From NCBI GenBank assembly GCA_030141605.1, contig JAQGDQ010000921.1, positions 16,299 to 80,298 of the forward strand: DNA of 64,000 bases, in the 5' to 3' direction. Source of the DNA: Tubiluchus corallicola (taxonomy: Eukaryota; Priapulida; Priapulimorpha; Priapulimorphida; Tubiluchidae). This document shows positions 12,049 through 23,095 of this stretch, in pieces (the first letter of the stretch is position 1; every line of letters begins with the position of its first letter). The position numbers were made by a program, and so were the translations under genes. Under the pieces are notes generated by a model. It was not told the origin of the DNA. It saw only the letters and a list, made by a program, of their open reading frames with translations, and ran no database searches.

Positions 12049-12659
12049 TATAAAGCACAAAAAACACCCCTCTTACATAAAACTTAAAAAATCGTCTTCA
12101 CATTTGATACCAGTTACATACTGCCTTTTTGCATGTAGGGCTTGCGTCAGCAGTAACGCTGTATAAAACATGCAACTTTAAAATCCCGCAACGACCGTTA
12201 GACGATGCCATTTTGACGATAAGTCGTTTGAAACAAGTTTAGATAACACAGAGTAAAGTTTGAAAAAATAATCAAAGCACTCGTAGCGCACATAACTAAC
12301 TAAGTAAAATTTACTGTATCTTGTAAACAAGATTAGAAATAAGTTTGTTGGTTAGTGAGTGGTGCACCCTGGAGGTGAGTCAACGACATTTTACTAATTG
12401 GCACGAACATTTTAAATAATTATTTGCAGTTACATAAGTCTTTGATACGGATAAGCGAAATGCTAAGTAATGTAACTTTGCATGGAAATTTTTTTGAGAC
12501 ATAATTTAACATTTCCTTTTCTTCCCATGATTTATGAAAGCAATCTAATATTCCTTTGAACGCGAGTACGACATGCGCATAAAACTGCTATAAAGTAAAA
12601 CAATTTTTAAGGCGATTTTGCTGTAACCTGCCCCGGGTACCCCTTTTCTTGTCCTTTAA
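12049..12659 (+). mobile_element. Family A MITE, nearly full length (copy A3)
   Basis: Begins TATAAAGCACAAAAAACACC and ends CCCTTTTCTTGTCCTTTAA, with the internal order of copy A2: CTGTATAAAACATGCAA, a GTGAGTGGTGCACCCTGGAG block, ACATTTTACTAATTGG, and TTTGCATGGAAA. The right end joins a second TTAAAGGAC to form a 14-bp palindrome (GTCCTTTAAAGGAC), which might be the start of another element or chance. Non-coding. Confidence 0.75.
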
Positions 12660-12857
12660 AGGACTTGATTTTATTATTGTGACAAACCAACTATTATTTA
12701 CGATAGTTTTGTTTACTTGTTTGTCACCTTTTCATTTCACAGTTAAGTTGTTTATAGAGATAGCTGTAGCACTTGCTAGTGTAATTTGCTTGCATTATAG
12801 TAATCACTATAGTAGTACTGTATTGTTAGTCTAATTATTGTAATAGTACAGGAGTCA

Positions 12858-13874
12858 CTCACTAACAACCCCCCCCCCTCGTCATGTGGTTGTGTTCTGC
12901 AATACCTGCGATACTCGCGGCTTATTTCAAATGTGTGAAACCTGTACAGGTATGAAGTGTACATGATACATACTTTACAGCTATAGTCTGAGACGTGCAA
13001 CCTGGCAGTCAGTCGGCCGTTATTGAAAGGCCTAGGTCACGTAAAATGACCATCGTTTGATCTTCACATGTCTGTGAACAGACAGTCAGAAATGTCGATT
13101 AGCATCGTCGATGTTATAGTGCAGTAGACATCACTATTTCTTCTGTCAACAGCCATTGTTTACAGTGCTGACGGGTCTATGTCGAATACGTTGCTTTGGT
13201 TTGATGAGGTGATTACCGTTACTGTCATTGTCCGAGGATTCGTTCAAACCTGAAGTCACGCTAAAGTTTATGGTGGACAGTCCACTGTTGGTGGAGCAAA
13301 CTATAGTTGGTAAATCCATGGATGTTACCCCACAGGTTAGCAGCTGCCGTTTCACACAATGTTCATGGAGTGTCTGGTAAGACAAGACTTTTGTACTTTT
13401 GCTCAGCGTTTGTTAGCTAGCATTATTCTGTTTGTATATGGTCATCGTTGGATTGCCGTCATCATTTGCACGTGCTGCCCCCACTAACACCTCCCCTCTC
13501 TAATATTAGACTAGAGAATATATTTGCTTTATTTGCTGTACTGTGATTGATTGTTATTGTTAACTATTTCTTTTCTCCTGGTTAGAATCAGTTAAAGTAG
13601 TAATCAATTAAATTTTGTTATACACAGCTTAATAGTTGGTTTGGTATTCTATCTACCATCGAATATTACTAGCTCATTAAGACTCCTAGGCTTGGGTTCC
13701 GCGTGCCCTCGTATGAAACAACAAAGCCTTAGCCCGACTCCAGGATTCTAGTAGTAAATTATCTAACACTATAGAACCCCAGAACCACGTGTTACACCTA
13801 GTTTATAGGGCGGTCGTGCCTGCTTTTCGTGACATTGAGAATCAGAGTATGTTACCTATAGACGTGGCGTCACA
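12858..13874 (+). repeat. Ty3/gypsy-type LTR, direct orientation (left arm)
   Basis: About 1.0 kb that matches the reverse complement of 15747-16777 almost throughout with scattered substitutions. The inner end is well defined: GTCACA at 13869-13874, then two bases (AG), then TGGTGGCAGC, which has the form of a tRNA primer binding site. The outer end is less sharp, near a C-run at 12869-12878. Termini fit TG...CA LTR convention on the right arm; the left arm's first bases are degraded. Antisense open frames inside it are not conserved between arms. Confidence 0.8.
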
Positions 13875-13876
13875 AG

Positions 13877-13894
13877 TGGTGGCAGCTTATGGTC
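13877..13894 (+). promoter_or_regulatory. Putative tRNA primer binding site of the gypsy-type element
   Basis: The sequence starts TGGTGGCAGC two bases after the LTR's terminal CA. Retrotransposon minus-strand primer sites start with TGG (complement of the tRNA CCA end) at this position. I have not identified the tRNA. Confidence 0.5.
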
Positions 13895-14466
13895 TTATAT
13901 AACTGCTTTTTACTCTGTGCCTTGTATAAGCCTTTAAATTAGGGAGAGGCATTTTGTACAAGTAGTTTTCTTGAACCTATTGGGGAAATTATATTCCGAT
14001 GCAAACGTGAACTTGGTATTTTTCACGTTGCATTTAGTACAGTTTCGTTTTGCTTGAATTTTGTGCTAGCTTTACACACGTGCAGGGAAGCCAGGGTAGT
14101 GATAATAGAACTTGTTTTACACATAGCCTTACGGCCAGCAAGCATAGATAGTTTTATTAACTGGCTGGCAATAATAATTTGACCCAGAAAAGTAAAATTA
14201 GTAAATCAGCCTGTAGCATAGTGATTATAATGTTGTACAGAAATTGTTCATGTTCACTTTGCATGGTTGTAACATTTACCTGGTAGCGTATGCTCACTTC
14301 TTGACTTATTGAAGTTTTGATTTGCTCTTTATAAGCGTTAATGCCTATATTTTACTAATCTAGTTGTTAACTGAACAGTGCTGTTAGTTTTTGCACATAA
14401 CTTTGACAACTTTGAAGTCATTTCTTTGAACATTTGTTCTTTTGCTTACGTAACATTTATGTTATC

Positions 14467-15751
14467 ATGGCTAGTGAACTTTTTACAGCTGAAGAGTTGC
14501 ATAAAATGATCAAGGGTGAATTATTTGACATAGCAGGTGACATGGGTTTGGCTATAGACCCAAAAGCCAGAAAAGAAAACATTATGCAATTAATTCTTGA
14601 AACACAACAGATTTCAATTCCATATCCACTTGATTTTGCACTGTCAAATATGCAATCATTATTAAATTCAGCAGAGCCAGCAAATGCAGCGACAGGTGTT
14701 GCAGGTCACATAGGATTTGATGGGGCTGATTAGTTCTACTCCTAAAGCAGTCCCAAATAAAGTTGTAGAATTTAAGGCTTTCAGCTCACCTACTGCATCA
14801 ATTTGCCTGAATTTGATCCATTTGCAGTTCAATAACCAGTTAAAATGCCTGTGCATGCGAATGCGCAGCCTGATATTAAATTATCAGAACGTTAACTGAA
14901 AATTAAACACCAAGAGCTGATCTTAGAAACACAAAAAATTGGGCTGGAAAAACTAAAGTTGCAAATGCAGACGACGTCTAACGTAGTAAACAATTTGCAA
15001 ACAACAGTAAATGCTACACAAGACAAAAGCACAATAATCAAATTCAGAAATTTTGATGAAGAAAACAGAAGACATCTTGTCGTTTGTAGATGAATTCGAA
15101 ATCTGTATGCGAGTCAACAAAGTCCCAATTGCGCAGTATGTTCCTAACTTGGCTAGAGTTCTGTCGGGTCGTGCTGCCTTAGTTTGCAAGATGTTGATCA
15201 GTCTCAAATATTCAATTATGATGTTGCTAAGGTGCAAACTTTGAATGCATACAAATTGTCGAAGGATGCATATCGCACGGCATTCAGAAACATATTTAAA
15301 CTGAAAAAGGAAACGCACAGAAGTTACTTTAACAGAGTGCGGAAAGCGGGCATGCCATGGCTTAAAGTAGCGAATGCAGAATCCAAAGAGCAAATTGGAG
15401 ACCTCTTCTTCCTTGAACAAGCATTGTCTAAGCTCCCAGAAGACATGGTTTCTTATCTTCGTAGGCTAGCTCACATGTCATACTTAGAAATAGCGGAGCA
15501 AGCAGACTATTGGAGCTCATTTAATGATGCAGCAGTTTTGCAGAAAAATGAATTATCTAAAAGGACACATGGCAATGCTAAAAACAATGAGTCGGATCAT
15601 GAATCACAGGGCTAAATGTTACCATTGTGGGAAAACAGGACATGTGAAACTCGACTGCCCAGTGAAAAAGCAAGAGTCCACACAAGCTTTTCAAAATGAC
15701 TCAAAGAAGAAGCAAAAACCTAGAGGTGATTTCAAGAAACAATCCTTGTGA
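14467..15751 (+). pseudogene. gag: Ty3/gypsy gag pseudogene (SAP-like N-terminus, SCAN-like capsid, CCHC zinc knuckle)
   Basis: Gag packages retrotransposon RNA. The ATG at 14467 starts a segment with a SAP/LEM-like helix pair (FTAEELHKMIKGELFDIAGD), as in many gypsy Gag proteins. After frame changes near 14725 and in 15050-15190, a helical capsid-like segment continues. The region 15184-15615 (with EAYRTAFRN-type helices and the motif QIGDLFFLEQALSKLPEDM) resembles the SCAN-like Gag of Ty3/gypsy elements. One more frame change precedes a zinc knuckle, CYHCGKTGHVKLDC, at about 15617-15658. The stop at 15749-15751 is made by the junction with the inverted LTR; no protease or polymerase follows. 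At least three frame disruptions make it non-functional as a single protein. Confidence 0.8.
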
Positions 15752-16777
15752 CTCCATTGTCTATAGGTAATGTACTATGATTCACAATGTCATGAAAAGC
15801 AGGCACGACCGCCCTATAAACAAGGTGTAACACGTGGTTCTGGGGTTCTCTAGTGTTAGATAATTTACTACTAGAATCCTGGAGTCGGGCTAAGGCTTTG
15901 TTGTTTCATACGGGGGCACGCGGAACCCGAGCCTAGGAGTCTTAATGAGCCAGTAATATTCGATGGTAGATAGAATACCAAACCAACTATTAAGCTATAT
16001 ATAACAAAATTTAATTGATTACTACTTTAACGGGATATTAACCAGGAGAAAAGAAATAGTTAACAATAACAATCAATCAGAGTACAGCAAATAAGCAAAT
16101 ATATTCTCTAGTCTAATAATAGAGAGGGGAGGTGTTAGTGGGGGCAGCACGTGCAAATGATGATGCACTCTTGATGACGACAATCCAACGATGACCATAT
16201 ACAAACAGAATAATGCTAGCTAACAAACGCTGAGCAAAAGTACAAAAGTCTTGGCTTACCAGACACTTCATGAACATCATGTGAAACGGCAGCTGCTAAC
16301 CTGTGGGGTAACATCCATGGATTTACCAACTATGGTTTGCTCCACCAACAATGGACTGTCCACCATAAACTTTAGCGTGACTTCAGGTTTGAACGAATAA
16401 TCGGAAAATGACGGTAACGGTAACCACCTCATCAAACCAAAACAACGTACTCGACATAGACAAGTCAGCACTGTAAACAATGGCTGTTGACAGAAGAAAC
16501 AGCGACGTCCACTGCACGAAAAACATCGATGATGTTAATCGACATTTCTGACTGTCTTTTCACAGACATGTGAAGATCAAACGATGGTCATTTTACGTGA
16601 CCTAGGTCTTTCAATAACCGCCGACTGACTGCCAGGTTGCACGTCTCAGGCTATAGCTGTAAAGTATGTATCATGTACACTTCATACCTGTACGGGTTTC
16701 GCACATTTGAAATAAGCCGCGAGTATCACAAGTATTGCAGAACACAACCACAAGACGAGGGGGGAGTCGTGTTGACA
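15747..16777 (-). repeat. Ty3/gypsy-type LTR, inverted orientation (right arm)
   Basis: Reverse-complement copy of the left LTR, about 1,031 bp, starting TGTGAC (the U5 end) directly after gag and ending GTTGACA at 16771-16777 (the U3 end). In an ordinary element the 3' LTR would be in the same orientation as the 5' LTR and separated by pol; here it is flipped and pol is absent. The two bases before TGTGAC are CT, the same two bases that separate U5 from the primer site in the left copy. Confidence 0.8.
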
Positions 16778-16959
16778 AAAACTATAACAGTAGAGAAACA
16801 GTAGAGAAAATTGGTAGCAGAGAGTAGTTGGTTTTCTGCTAATCAGTGGGCGACGATACTTGTATGCAGTCTACGCTTACCAAGAAAGAGCGATCGTTTA
16901 CTCGCTAGGACGTCTGTTTACCGGTAAATAATTTTGAACATTTTCGCAATGACTAATTA
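16778..16959 (+). other. Probable 5' leader of the BEL/Pao element
   Basis: Non-coding sequence between the inverted LTR and the BEL/Pao coding remnants. It contains a tandem CAGTAGAGAAA pair and, at about 16801-16817, TTGGTAGCAGAGAGTAG, which could be a degenerate primer binding site. No BEL LTR is identifiable, so the element is probably 5'-truncated here. Confidence 0.35.
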
Positions 16960-17660
16960 TGGCTAAAACAACAAATGCATAAACTGTCTCAAAGTGTTGC
17001 AAGTGGGTTGATATGTGACAGCTGTGAACGTTGGTGGTGCATAAACTGTTTAAACCTAAAGCAAGATCATGTACTAACAGAGAAACTTTATGAGGCATTA
17101 AGTAAGCTGAGCGAATTTCAATGGGCATGCGAGAAATGTTGCGAAAATAATTTACTAATTCAGCTGGTGAAATCGGGAACGTTTACTACAAAGCAGTTGT
17201 CCGAATTCGGTTGCAATGGTGACGTCATCAATGTAATTCAAGCTACGAAACCAACTGATAAGGTCGAAGTAATGTCTGACGAAAATCAAACGGAAGCCAC
17301 TTCGCTGCCAACACAGCGAAATGCTGCATCCAGGGGTCAAGTATTGCTGAATGAAACTACGTCACAGGTGAATCAACCAGCGCAGGGCGGAATCGCTGTC
17401 ACAACAAGACGTTACACTTGCAATGATGCAAATATTTCCAGAAATAAACTGAGATGCGCCTTTTATGAAAAAAGACAATCACTACAGTGACGAATGCGGG
17501 AAGGTGGTAGATTCAAAATAATAGCCAATGCTAAAAGATGCTACAAATGTTTGAGTACCCGGCACTTAATGAAAGACTGCAACAGACAGAAGCCATGTTT
17601 CCACTGCAAAAGTACCAGTCACAACTCAGCGCCCTGCGAGAAACGAGAGAAGATTTGATC
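16960..17660 (+). pseudogene. gag: BEL/Pao gag C-terminal region: PHD-like finger and zinc knuckles
   Basis: The open segment 16975-17490 includes a PHD-finger-like pattern (LICDSCERWWCINCLNL, then WACEKC about 40 residues later). After a frame change around 17460 there is HYSDEC, then a double zinc motif at about 17538-17640 with CYKCLSTRHLMKDC followed by CFHCKSTSHNSAPC. This CCHC plus CxxCxxxxHxxxxC arrangement is typical of the nucleocapsid end of BEL/Pao Gag. The first segment's upstream cysteines are in another frame, so the N-terminus is also disrupted. It is followed by protease and reverse transcriptase in BEL order. Confidence 0.8.
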
Positions 17661-17757
17661 TTCCCAACATTTATCGGTACAGACAGAAACAAGCGTCACT
17701 GAAACCATAGTTAAGCAGCATGATTTCCACGTCACCTATCCAGCAGAGGAAGGCATT

Positions 17758-18312
17758 GTGATGCCAGCGTTTCCATGCATAGCAGTGAATCCGCAAACTG
17801 AAGAGGCTCGTGAAGTTTTTGTCTACGTTGATGGTGGAGCCAAACATTCAAGTATCAGCGACGAAGCAGCTTCTAGACTTAATTTGTTACGCATAAGAAG
17901 ATACAAGTTAGTAACATCACGCTTTAACACAGATGTAATAGAGGCAGTACAGTCGAGTAAAGTGAAGTTCATTCTAAAGGGGTCTAAAGATTTTAGCCTG
18001 CAAATTCAAGCTTATACAATTCCAAAGCTAGCGCCTCCATTCCAAGTAGAGCCAATTCGACTAGACGCACAAGCTTGGGAAAAAGTTCGGCAGCTAGGAC
18101 TATTGAACTTGCCACCACGAAGCAACACCCAGAGAAGAATTGATGTCATCATTGGACAAGATTTCATCAACCACATTATGGGACCAATGATTCCAGCTAC
18201 CCATATTCAGAATGATTTGTTTTGCTCATCGCAGTCCATTAGGAGATTTTCTAGCCGGAAAAACTACGATACTGGAAATGAATTACGATTCTACGCCAGT
18301 TGTCGCGCCTAA
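17758..18312 (+). pseudogene. BEL/Pao aspartic protease (DUF1758-like), inactive
   Basis: This open segment of about 184 codons matches the retroviral-type aspartic protease of BEL/Pao elements, which cleaves Gag-Pol. The active-site region reads VYVDGGAKHSSISDEAASRL where the family has D-S/T-G; here the residue after Asp is Gly. A second landmark, RRIDVIIGQDFINHI, corresponds to the conserved IG-D segment. The frame leaves the polyprotein at about 18240, and the correct continuation is in the overlapping frame, so a frameshift separates protease from polymerase. Confidence 0.8.
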
Positions 18313-19192
18313 TTTATTTTGCTATACTGCTATAGAAGATGTTGCAGACTCGACACAGTTAGAACAAGTAGGAATAAGCAAACAGTCTGATTTGTCACAG
18401 AAGGATCACGAAGTTATCCGGAAATTTAGAGAAACAATTGAATTCAAGCATGGGCGTTACAAAGTTGGTTTTCCATGGAAACATCCTACACAGCATTTGG
18501 TTTCGAACTATCACGTAGCAAAGAAAAGACTTGAGTCTACACTAAAGATGTTAGCTCCTAATGGATCACCAACACGTCACTACGCTACGTACAATGAAAC
18601 TATCAACAACCAGCTTCATCAAGGAATAATTGAGTTAGTTACTCAGCCTACAACAGAACGACGCTTTATACACTACATAGTGCATTTTCCAGTGATAAAC
18701 GAAAATCGTACTTCTACTCAAGTTCGCATCGTGTACGACGCTAGTGACAAGAACAAAGCTGATGGTAAAAGCTTGAACGACCTAATACATGCTGGACCAT
18801 GTCTACTTGCTAACCTGGTTGGAATTTTACTACGTTTTCGCCTGTTTGAAATTGTCATGGTAGCAGACATTGAAAAAGCGTTCCATTAAGTTTCACTAGT
18901 GGAAGCAGACAGAGATACTGTCAGATTTCTATGACTGAAAGATCCATCACAGCCTGACACAGTGGACAATATCAAAGTATATCGCTTTACCAGACTTCCA
19001 TTTGGTGTCAATGCTTCTTCATTTTTATTACTAGCTACGATACTATATCACTTACAACAAAACCCGGGAACACTAGCAAATAGACTACAACAAAATATGT
19101 ATGTGGACAATGTCATTTTAGAAGTTGTGCATGGAGAAGACCCTATGGAGATATACCAGTCAGCGAAGAACCTATTTGATATGCAGCAATGA
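18212..19192 (+). pseudogene. pol: BEL/Pao reverse transcriptase, fingers and palm, inactive
   Basis: Two open segments (to 18889 and 18962-19192) cover the front of reverse transcriptase, which copies element RNA to DNA. Motifs in order: LVSNYHVAKKRLEST, VRIVYDASDKN, LLANLVGILLRFR, VMVADIEKAFH, RFTRLPFGVNASSFLL, and the catalytic box as YVDN. BEL/Pao enzymes have YVDD there, so the second catalytic Asp is replaced by Asn. Two in-frame stops (after KAFH, and about 14 codons further on) look like single-base changes, and a frame change follows near 19190. The family identity is secure; the copy is dead. Confidence 0.9.
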
Positions 19193-20127
19193 ATCTACGC
19201 CAGTGGCTGTCAAATCATCTCAAGCTTAATGAAGCTCTACCGCAATGGGACCGACAACAAGGTACTACAGTGAAAGTACTGGGAATTATTTGGGACACTG
19301 CTAATGATGTAATGAGACCACAGTACACATTTCAACCACTAGAAGTCTATACCAGAAGACTAGCAATGCAACAGCTTGCTCGACTATATGATCCGCTTGG
19401 AATCTATCTGCCAGTAACCATCAAAGGAAAGATTTTGCTACACAAAATGGCTAAACAGAAGTTCGGTCTAGATGAGCCAGTCACAGCTTCAATGGTTTTA
19501 GAGTGGCAGCAATTAGGAGAAGAACTGAAAAACATTCCACAAATAACACTTCCGCGCAGAGTCATCATGGATAGACAAGTTCCTGTTCAACTACTATGCT
19601 TCACAGAGGCCAGTAAAGATGCATATTGCGCTTGCATCTATATTCATCAACGTTTAGATAACCACGTTATATCTTCATTAGCATTTGCGAAGTCTCAAGT
19701 AGCGACATTGACAGTTAGTCAAACTCTACCACGACTAGAACTAGAAGCCGTTCTAATAGGATGCAGAATGCTTCGATTTGTAGAAAAGCAGATTGATCAA
19801 CCATTGCTAGATAAGCACTTATGGACAGATTCACAAATTGTGCTCTGTTGGATTCACTCGTCCAAAGTTTTACCACCCTATATAGAAAGACGCCGAAGTG
19901 AAATAATGTCTATGGATGATATGCAGTTTAGATACATCGACACTAATGCCAATCCTGCTGATTGGGGCACACGCAGAATCTCAGCAAAAAATTATGTGAG
20001 TGCAACTGGATTTGTGGACCGAATGGTTATTTACCTATATTTCTGTGGAAACTTCTGTATCATTAAACGTTTAAAGTATATTCTACTGTTATACCTTTTG
20101 TCAACACGGAAAAATTGGTGTTCTTAA
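19189..20127 (+). pseudogene. pol: BEL/Pao reverse transcriptase thumb and RNase H, truncated before integrase
   Basis: About 312 codons without a stop. VKVLGIIWDTANDVM and ARLYDPLGIYLPVTIKGK are the conserved BEL/Pao connection motifs; the RNase H-like region follows with CFTEASKDAYCACIY (the usual first Asp is Glu), LPRLELEAVLIGCRML and HLWTDSQIVLCWIH. ADWGTRRISAKN near 19975 is the usual end of this domain. From about 20015 similarity stops and the frame becomes hydrophobic, so the element ends abruptly: no integrase and no 3' LTR are visible downstream. Confidence 0.88.
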
Positions 20128-22640
20128 GTGTTCTTATTAGCTAATCTACATGCAACAATGCAAATTACAAAATAGTTCACTGGGGGAATTTGTCATTAAG
20201 TCACTTGCTTTAATTTTAAAATATTGATATTAAAATAATTTTACAGTTTGAGGTGTTTTTATTGATTTGAGGTAGATTCAAAATCAGTCAGTTAGACATT
20301 TTGATCAGTTAGACGTTTAAATTTTAAACTTCAGCGAAACATTCACAAAAAAGCGCGACCAGAATAGTATGAACCATAATCGTAGGGAAGGTTAATTATC
20401 ACTCCATAATTTTTGCATGAAATTCTTAATTAAACCCTTTAATAGTGTCTTATCTTTAACAATAATATCGCTAATTAGTAACGCTAATCTAAAGTTTACT
20501 TTAGTCTTTATTTGGTTGAGACAAGTTTACATTTAAATAGAGGTTACTAATTAGTTTTCCGAGTTAAACTGTAGAGTCGTGGCGTTACGAGAAGAAATTT
20601 ACTAAACTGGTAAGCCAGCCTACCATCAGAAAGATGCCTTACCAATCTTTTACCTACTGAAGTAAGCTTATGTATATATATATATATATATACAAAACAT
20701 CGAAATCCTATGTACCACTATGGAACCAAAATATAATAGCCACAAATTTTTACAATAATTACACATATTAACTTTGGTCATTAGCAAACGTCTTTTTAAT
20801 AATTAAAATAAGAATAATTACATTTAATAATGTGGTTCACAGCGAAACCGAAAAAACAAACGAATTTATTGGAATAAAATGTACAAAATAAACTAAATGA
20901 AAATGAATTAATTGAAGTTGTTATTACTGTTTCTATTAGAGGATTAAAATAAGCAAGTTGCCCACAAATATAGCAGCGCACACAAGTTTTTGCATTGAAT
21001 TACATTAAACGCAACGCAGCCACAAATTAATAAGCAAGAAATCAAAATTACTGTAATTTTCTTTGCACCGGAAAAAACAAAAACCAGGTTTTTCACATTA
21101 TGAACAAATTCACACATCTTGCATTCAAGATCAACGGTAAAAACTATTTTTCACTTCACTAAGACATTTACAATTTTACACAAATGCGAGTTCAAACACC
21201 GCATCACACACTTCACAGTTCTCTTTGCAGTGGAGTCTACGCCGCTAAATGTTGCACGGTAAAATGTTCGCTTTGGTTCAACGCCCGCAGAACTAGCAGC
21301 TACTAATCACAGCCGAAACGTTCTGGATGGTAATTTTACCTGCAGTTTAGTTTTGCTCCGCCTTAAAAAGTTTGTAAAATTCTCGCTCATAAAATTGCGA
21401 AAATAATATTAATAAATTACTTTTTGTGAGCTAAAAATTTAAAAATTTGCGACAAATAAAAAAATTGTGGCACGTTTTGATCGCCTTTTTTGTCCGCACT
21501 ATTTTTATTTTTCCATAAAACAAAAGAATCATTTTTAATTAAATGACTTTAATTCGGCTAAAATGTGGATGTTTAAAATCCACGAGTTTCATGATGGTTC
21601 GTTTGTTATGATCTATTAAAGTTTTCCTGAATATTCTAGGGTTCTGTGTTAGCGATTATAACTATAATTATTTCATTTTATTATTGCGGAAATTATTTAC
21701 TATTCTAGGTAATTTTGCTTAAAACAACATTGTCAATTAATTAGCCCAGTAATTATGCCATAATTTATGCACCATACTGATGTACCAAGTTTATGCACCA
21801 AATTACATTTAATTAGCTGAACAGTTTTTCTTTTAATTTTGCATCATGTGTAAATTTTGAAAGACTGCTGTCCAAGAGCTTTATTATTACTTTATGCACG
21901 TACATTAAAATTTATTTGACTGTTGACAAACTACTCAATTGTGAAAATTCATATAAATTGAGGTATTGACAAAAATTAAACTTAGTTAGCTAATATAAAT
22001 AGCAGATGTAATTTAAAAGGCTTAAACAATATTATGTCGTTTCTATTATGTGAAAATGTATATAATTACGTCAGCGGTAACTTATAAACGGATAAATTTC
22101 ATACGGTTTGTTTCACAATTTTGAAAATGAGTTTTATAATATTGATGCTGTATAAATTAGAATCATTCTGAGCGGAACAGATGAGACGGAATGCGATATT
22201 CGCCAGTAGATGGCAGTAAAAAACAAGGTCTCTCTTTAGTGTGATAGTTTGTTTAAAATCTTTCTTCATCCGATTTCATAGGTTGATTAATAATTTCATT
22301 AATTAACAAATATATTTACCACCCAGAAATCACGTTATATTATCAGGCGTTTGCTTTGTTTACGCTTAGCGTAATATTTTATATTGTCTTTTAATTTAGG
22401 CAAAATGTCATTTATTTGTCTCCTTTAACCCAATTTCTGAGGCTTTTTTTTTTTTATTTTTTCTGTATTTTTGTTTGAAATTCGTTTTATTTGAAGGTTT
22501 TATCTTGTTGCAGTTTTATCGTTTATTCAATTCCAATGAAACAAACTTGTGCAGTATTTATTTAATTGTGCCTTTGGAACTTTCATTACAGTCTAATGCC
22601 GAAATAATAATACGAAATCAACAAATACACAAAGATAAAA
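20128..22640. other. Unannotated AT-rich stretch
   Basis: Strongly AT-rich with a (TA)n run near 20670-20692. The only longer open frame (20796-20981, minus) has no recognisable domain. I find no end of the BEL/Pao element here. Confidence 0.4.
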
Positions 22641-22648
22641 ATATTGAA

Positions 22649-22649
22649 T

Positions 22650-22682
<33 letters not shown>

Positions 22683-22771
22683 AATAATAACAATAATAAT
22701 AAATAAATAAATAATAATAATAACAATAATAATAAATAATACTAATAATAATAATATTAATAATAATAATA

Positions 22772-22852
<81 letters not shown>

Positions 22853-22900
22853 TTAATAATAATAATGACAACAGAAACAACAACAACAAGAATTGAAATC
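22649..22900. repeat. Compound (AAC)n / (AAT)n microsatellite
   Basis: (AAC)n from about 22650, then AAT with some AAC, AAAT and ATT interruptions, then a long (AAT)n from about 22774, and a few AAC units at the end. Open frames of polyleucine and polyisoleucine across it are composition artefacts. Confidence 0.97.
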
Positions 22901-23095
22901 CACGAATTTGAAACATATTTTGTAACATATATATATGTGTGTGTACCTTTATATAAATTTTATCTTCATTTTACAAATTTGTGTCATAGACGTTTCTTAT
23001 TTGTGTTTTATTTGAAATGCATTGCGCTGGTCTCCTAAGACCTAAAAGGGCCAATGAATTTATAATAGCAGAACAGAAATCACAACGTCATGACA

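Noticed and set aside
13146-13385. Antisense frames in both gypsy LTR arms (13146-13385, 16277-16480)
   Set aside because: The arms match as DNA, but the frames differ by indels and have no domain.
14953-15420. 155-codon minus-strand frame opposite gag
   Set aside because: It is a shadow of the gag coding strand.
20796-20981. Integrase or 3' LTR of the BEL/Pao element downstream of 20127
   Set aside because: No zinc-binding HHCC or DDE-type motif and no repeat matching a 5' LTR is visible.
22593-23038. Polyleucine and polyisoleucine open frames on both strands
   Set aside because: They are translations of (AAC)n/(AAT)n microsatellites.
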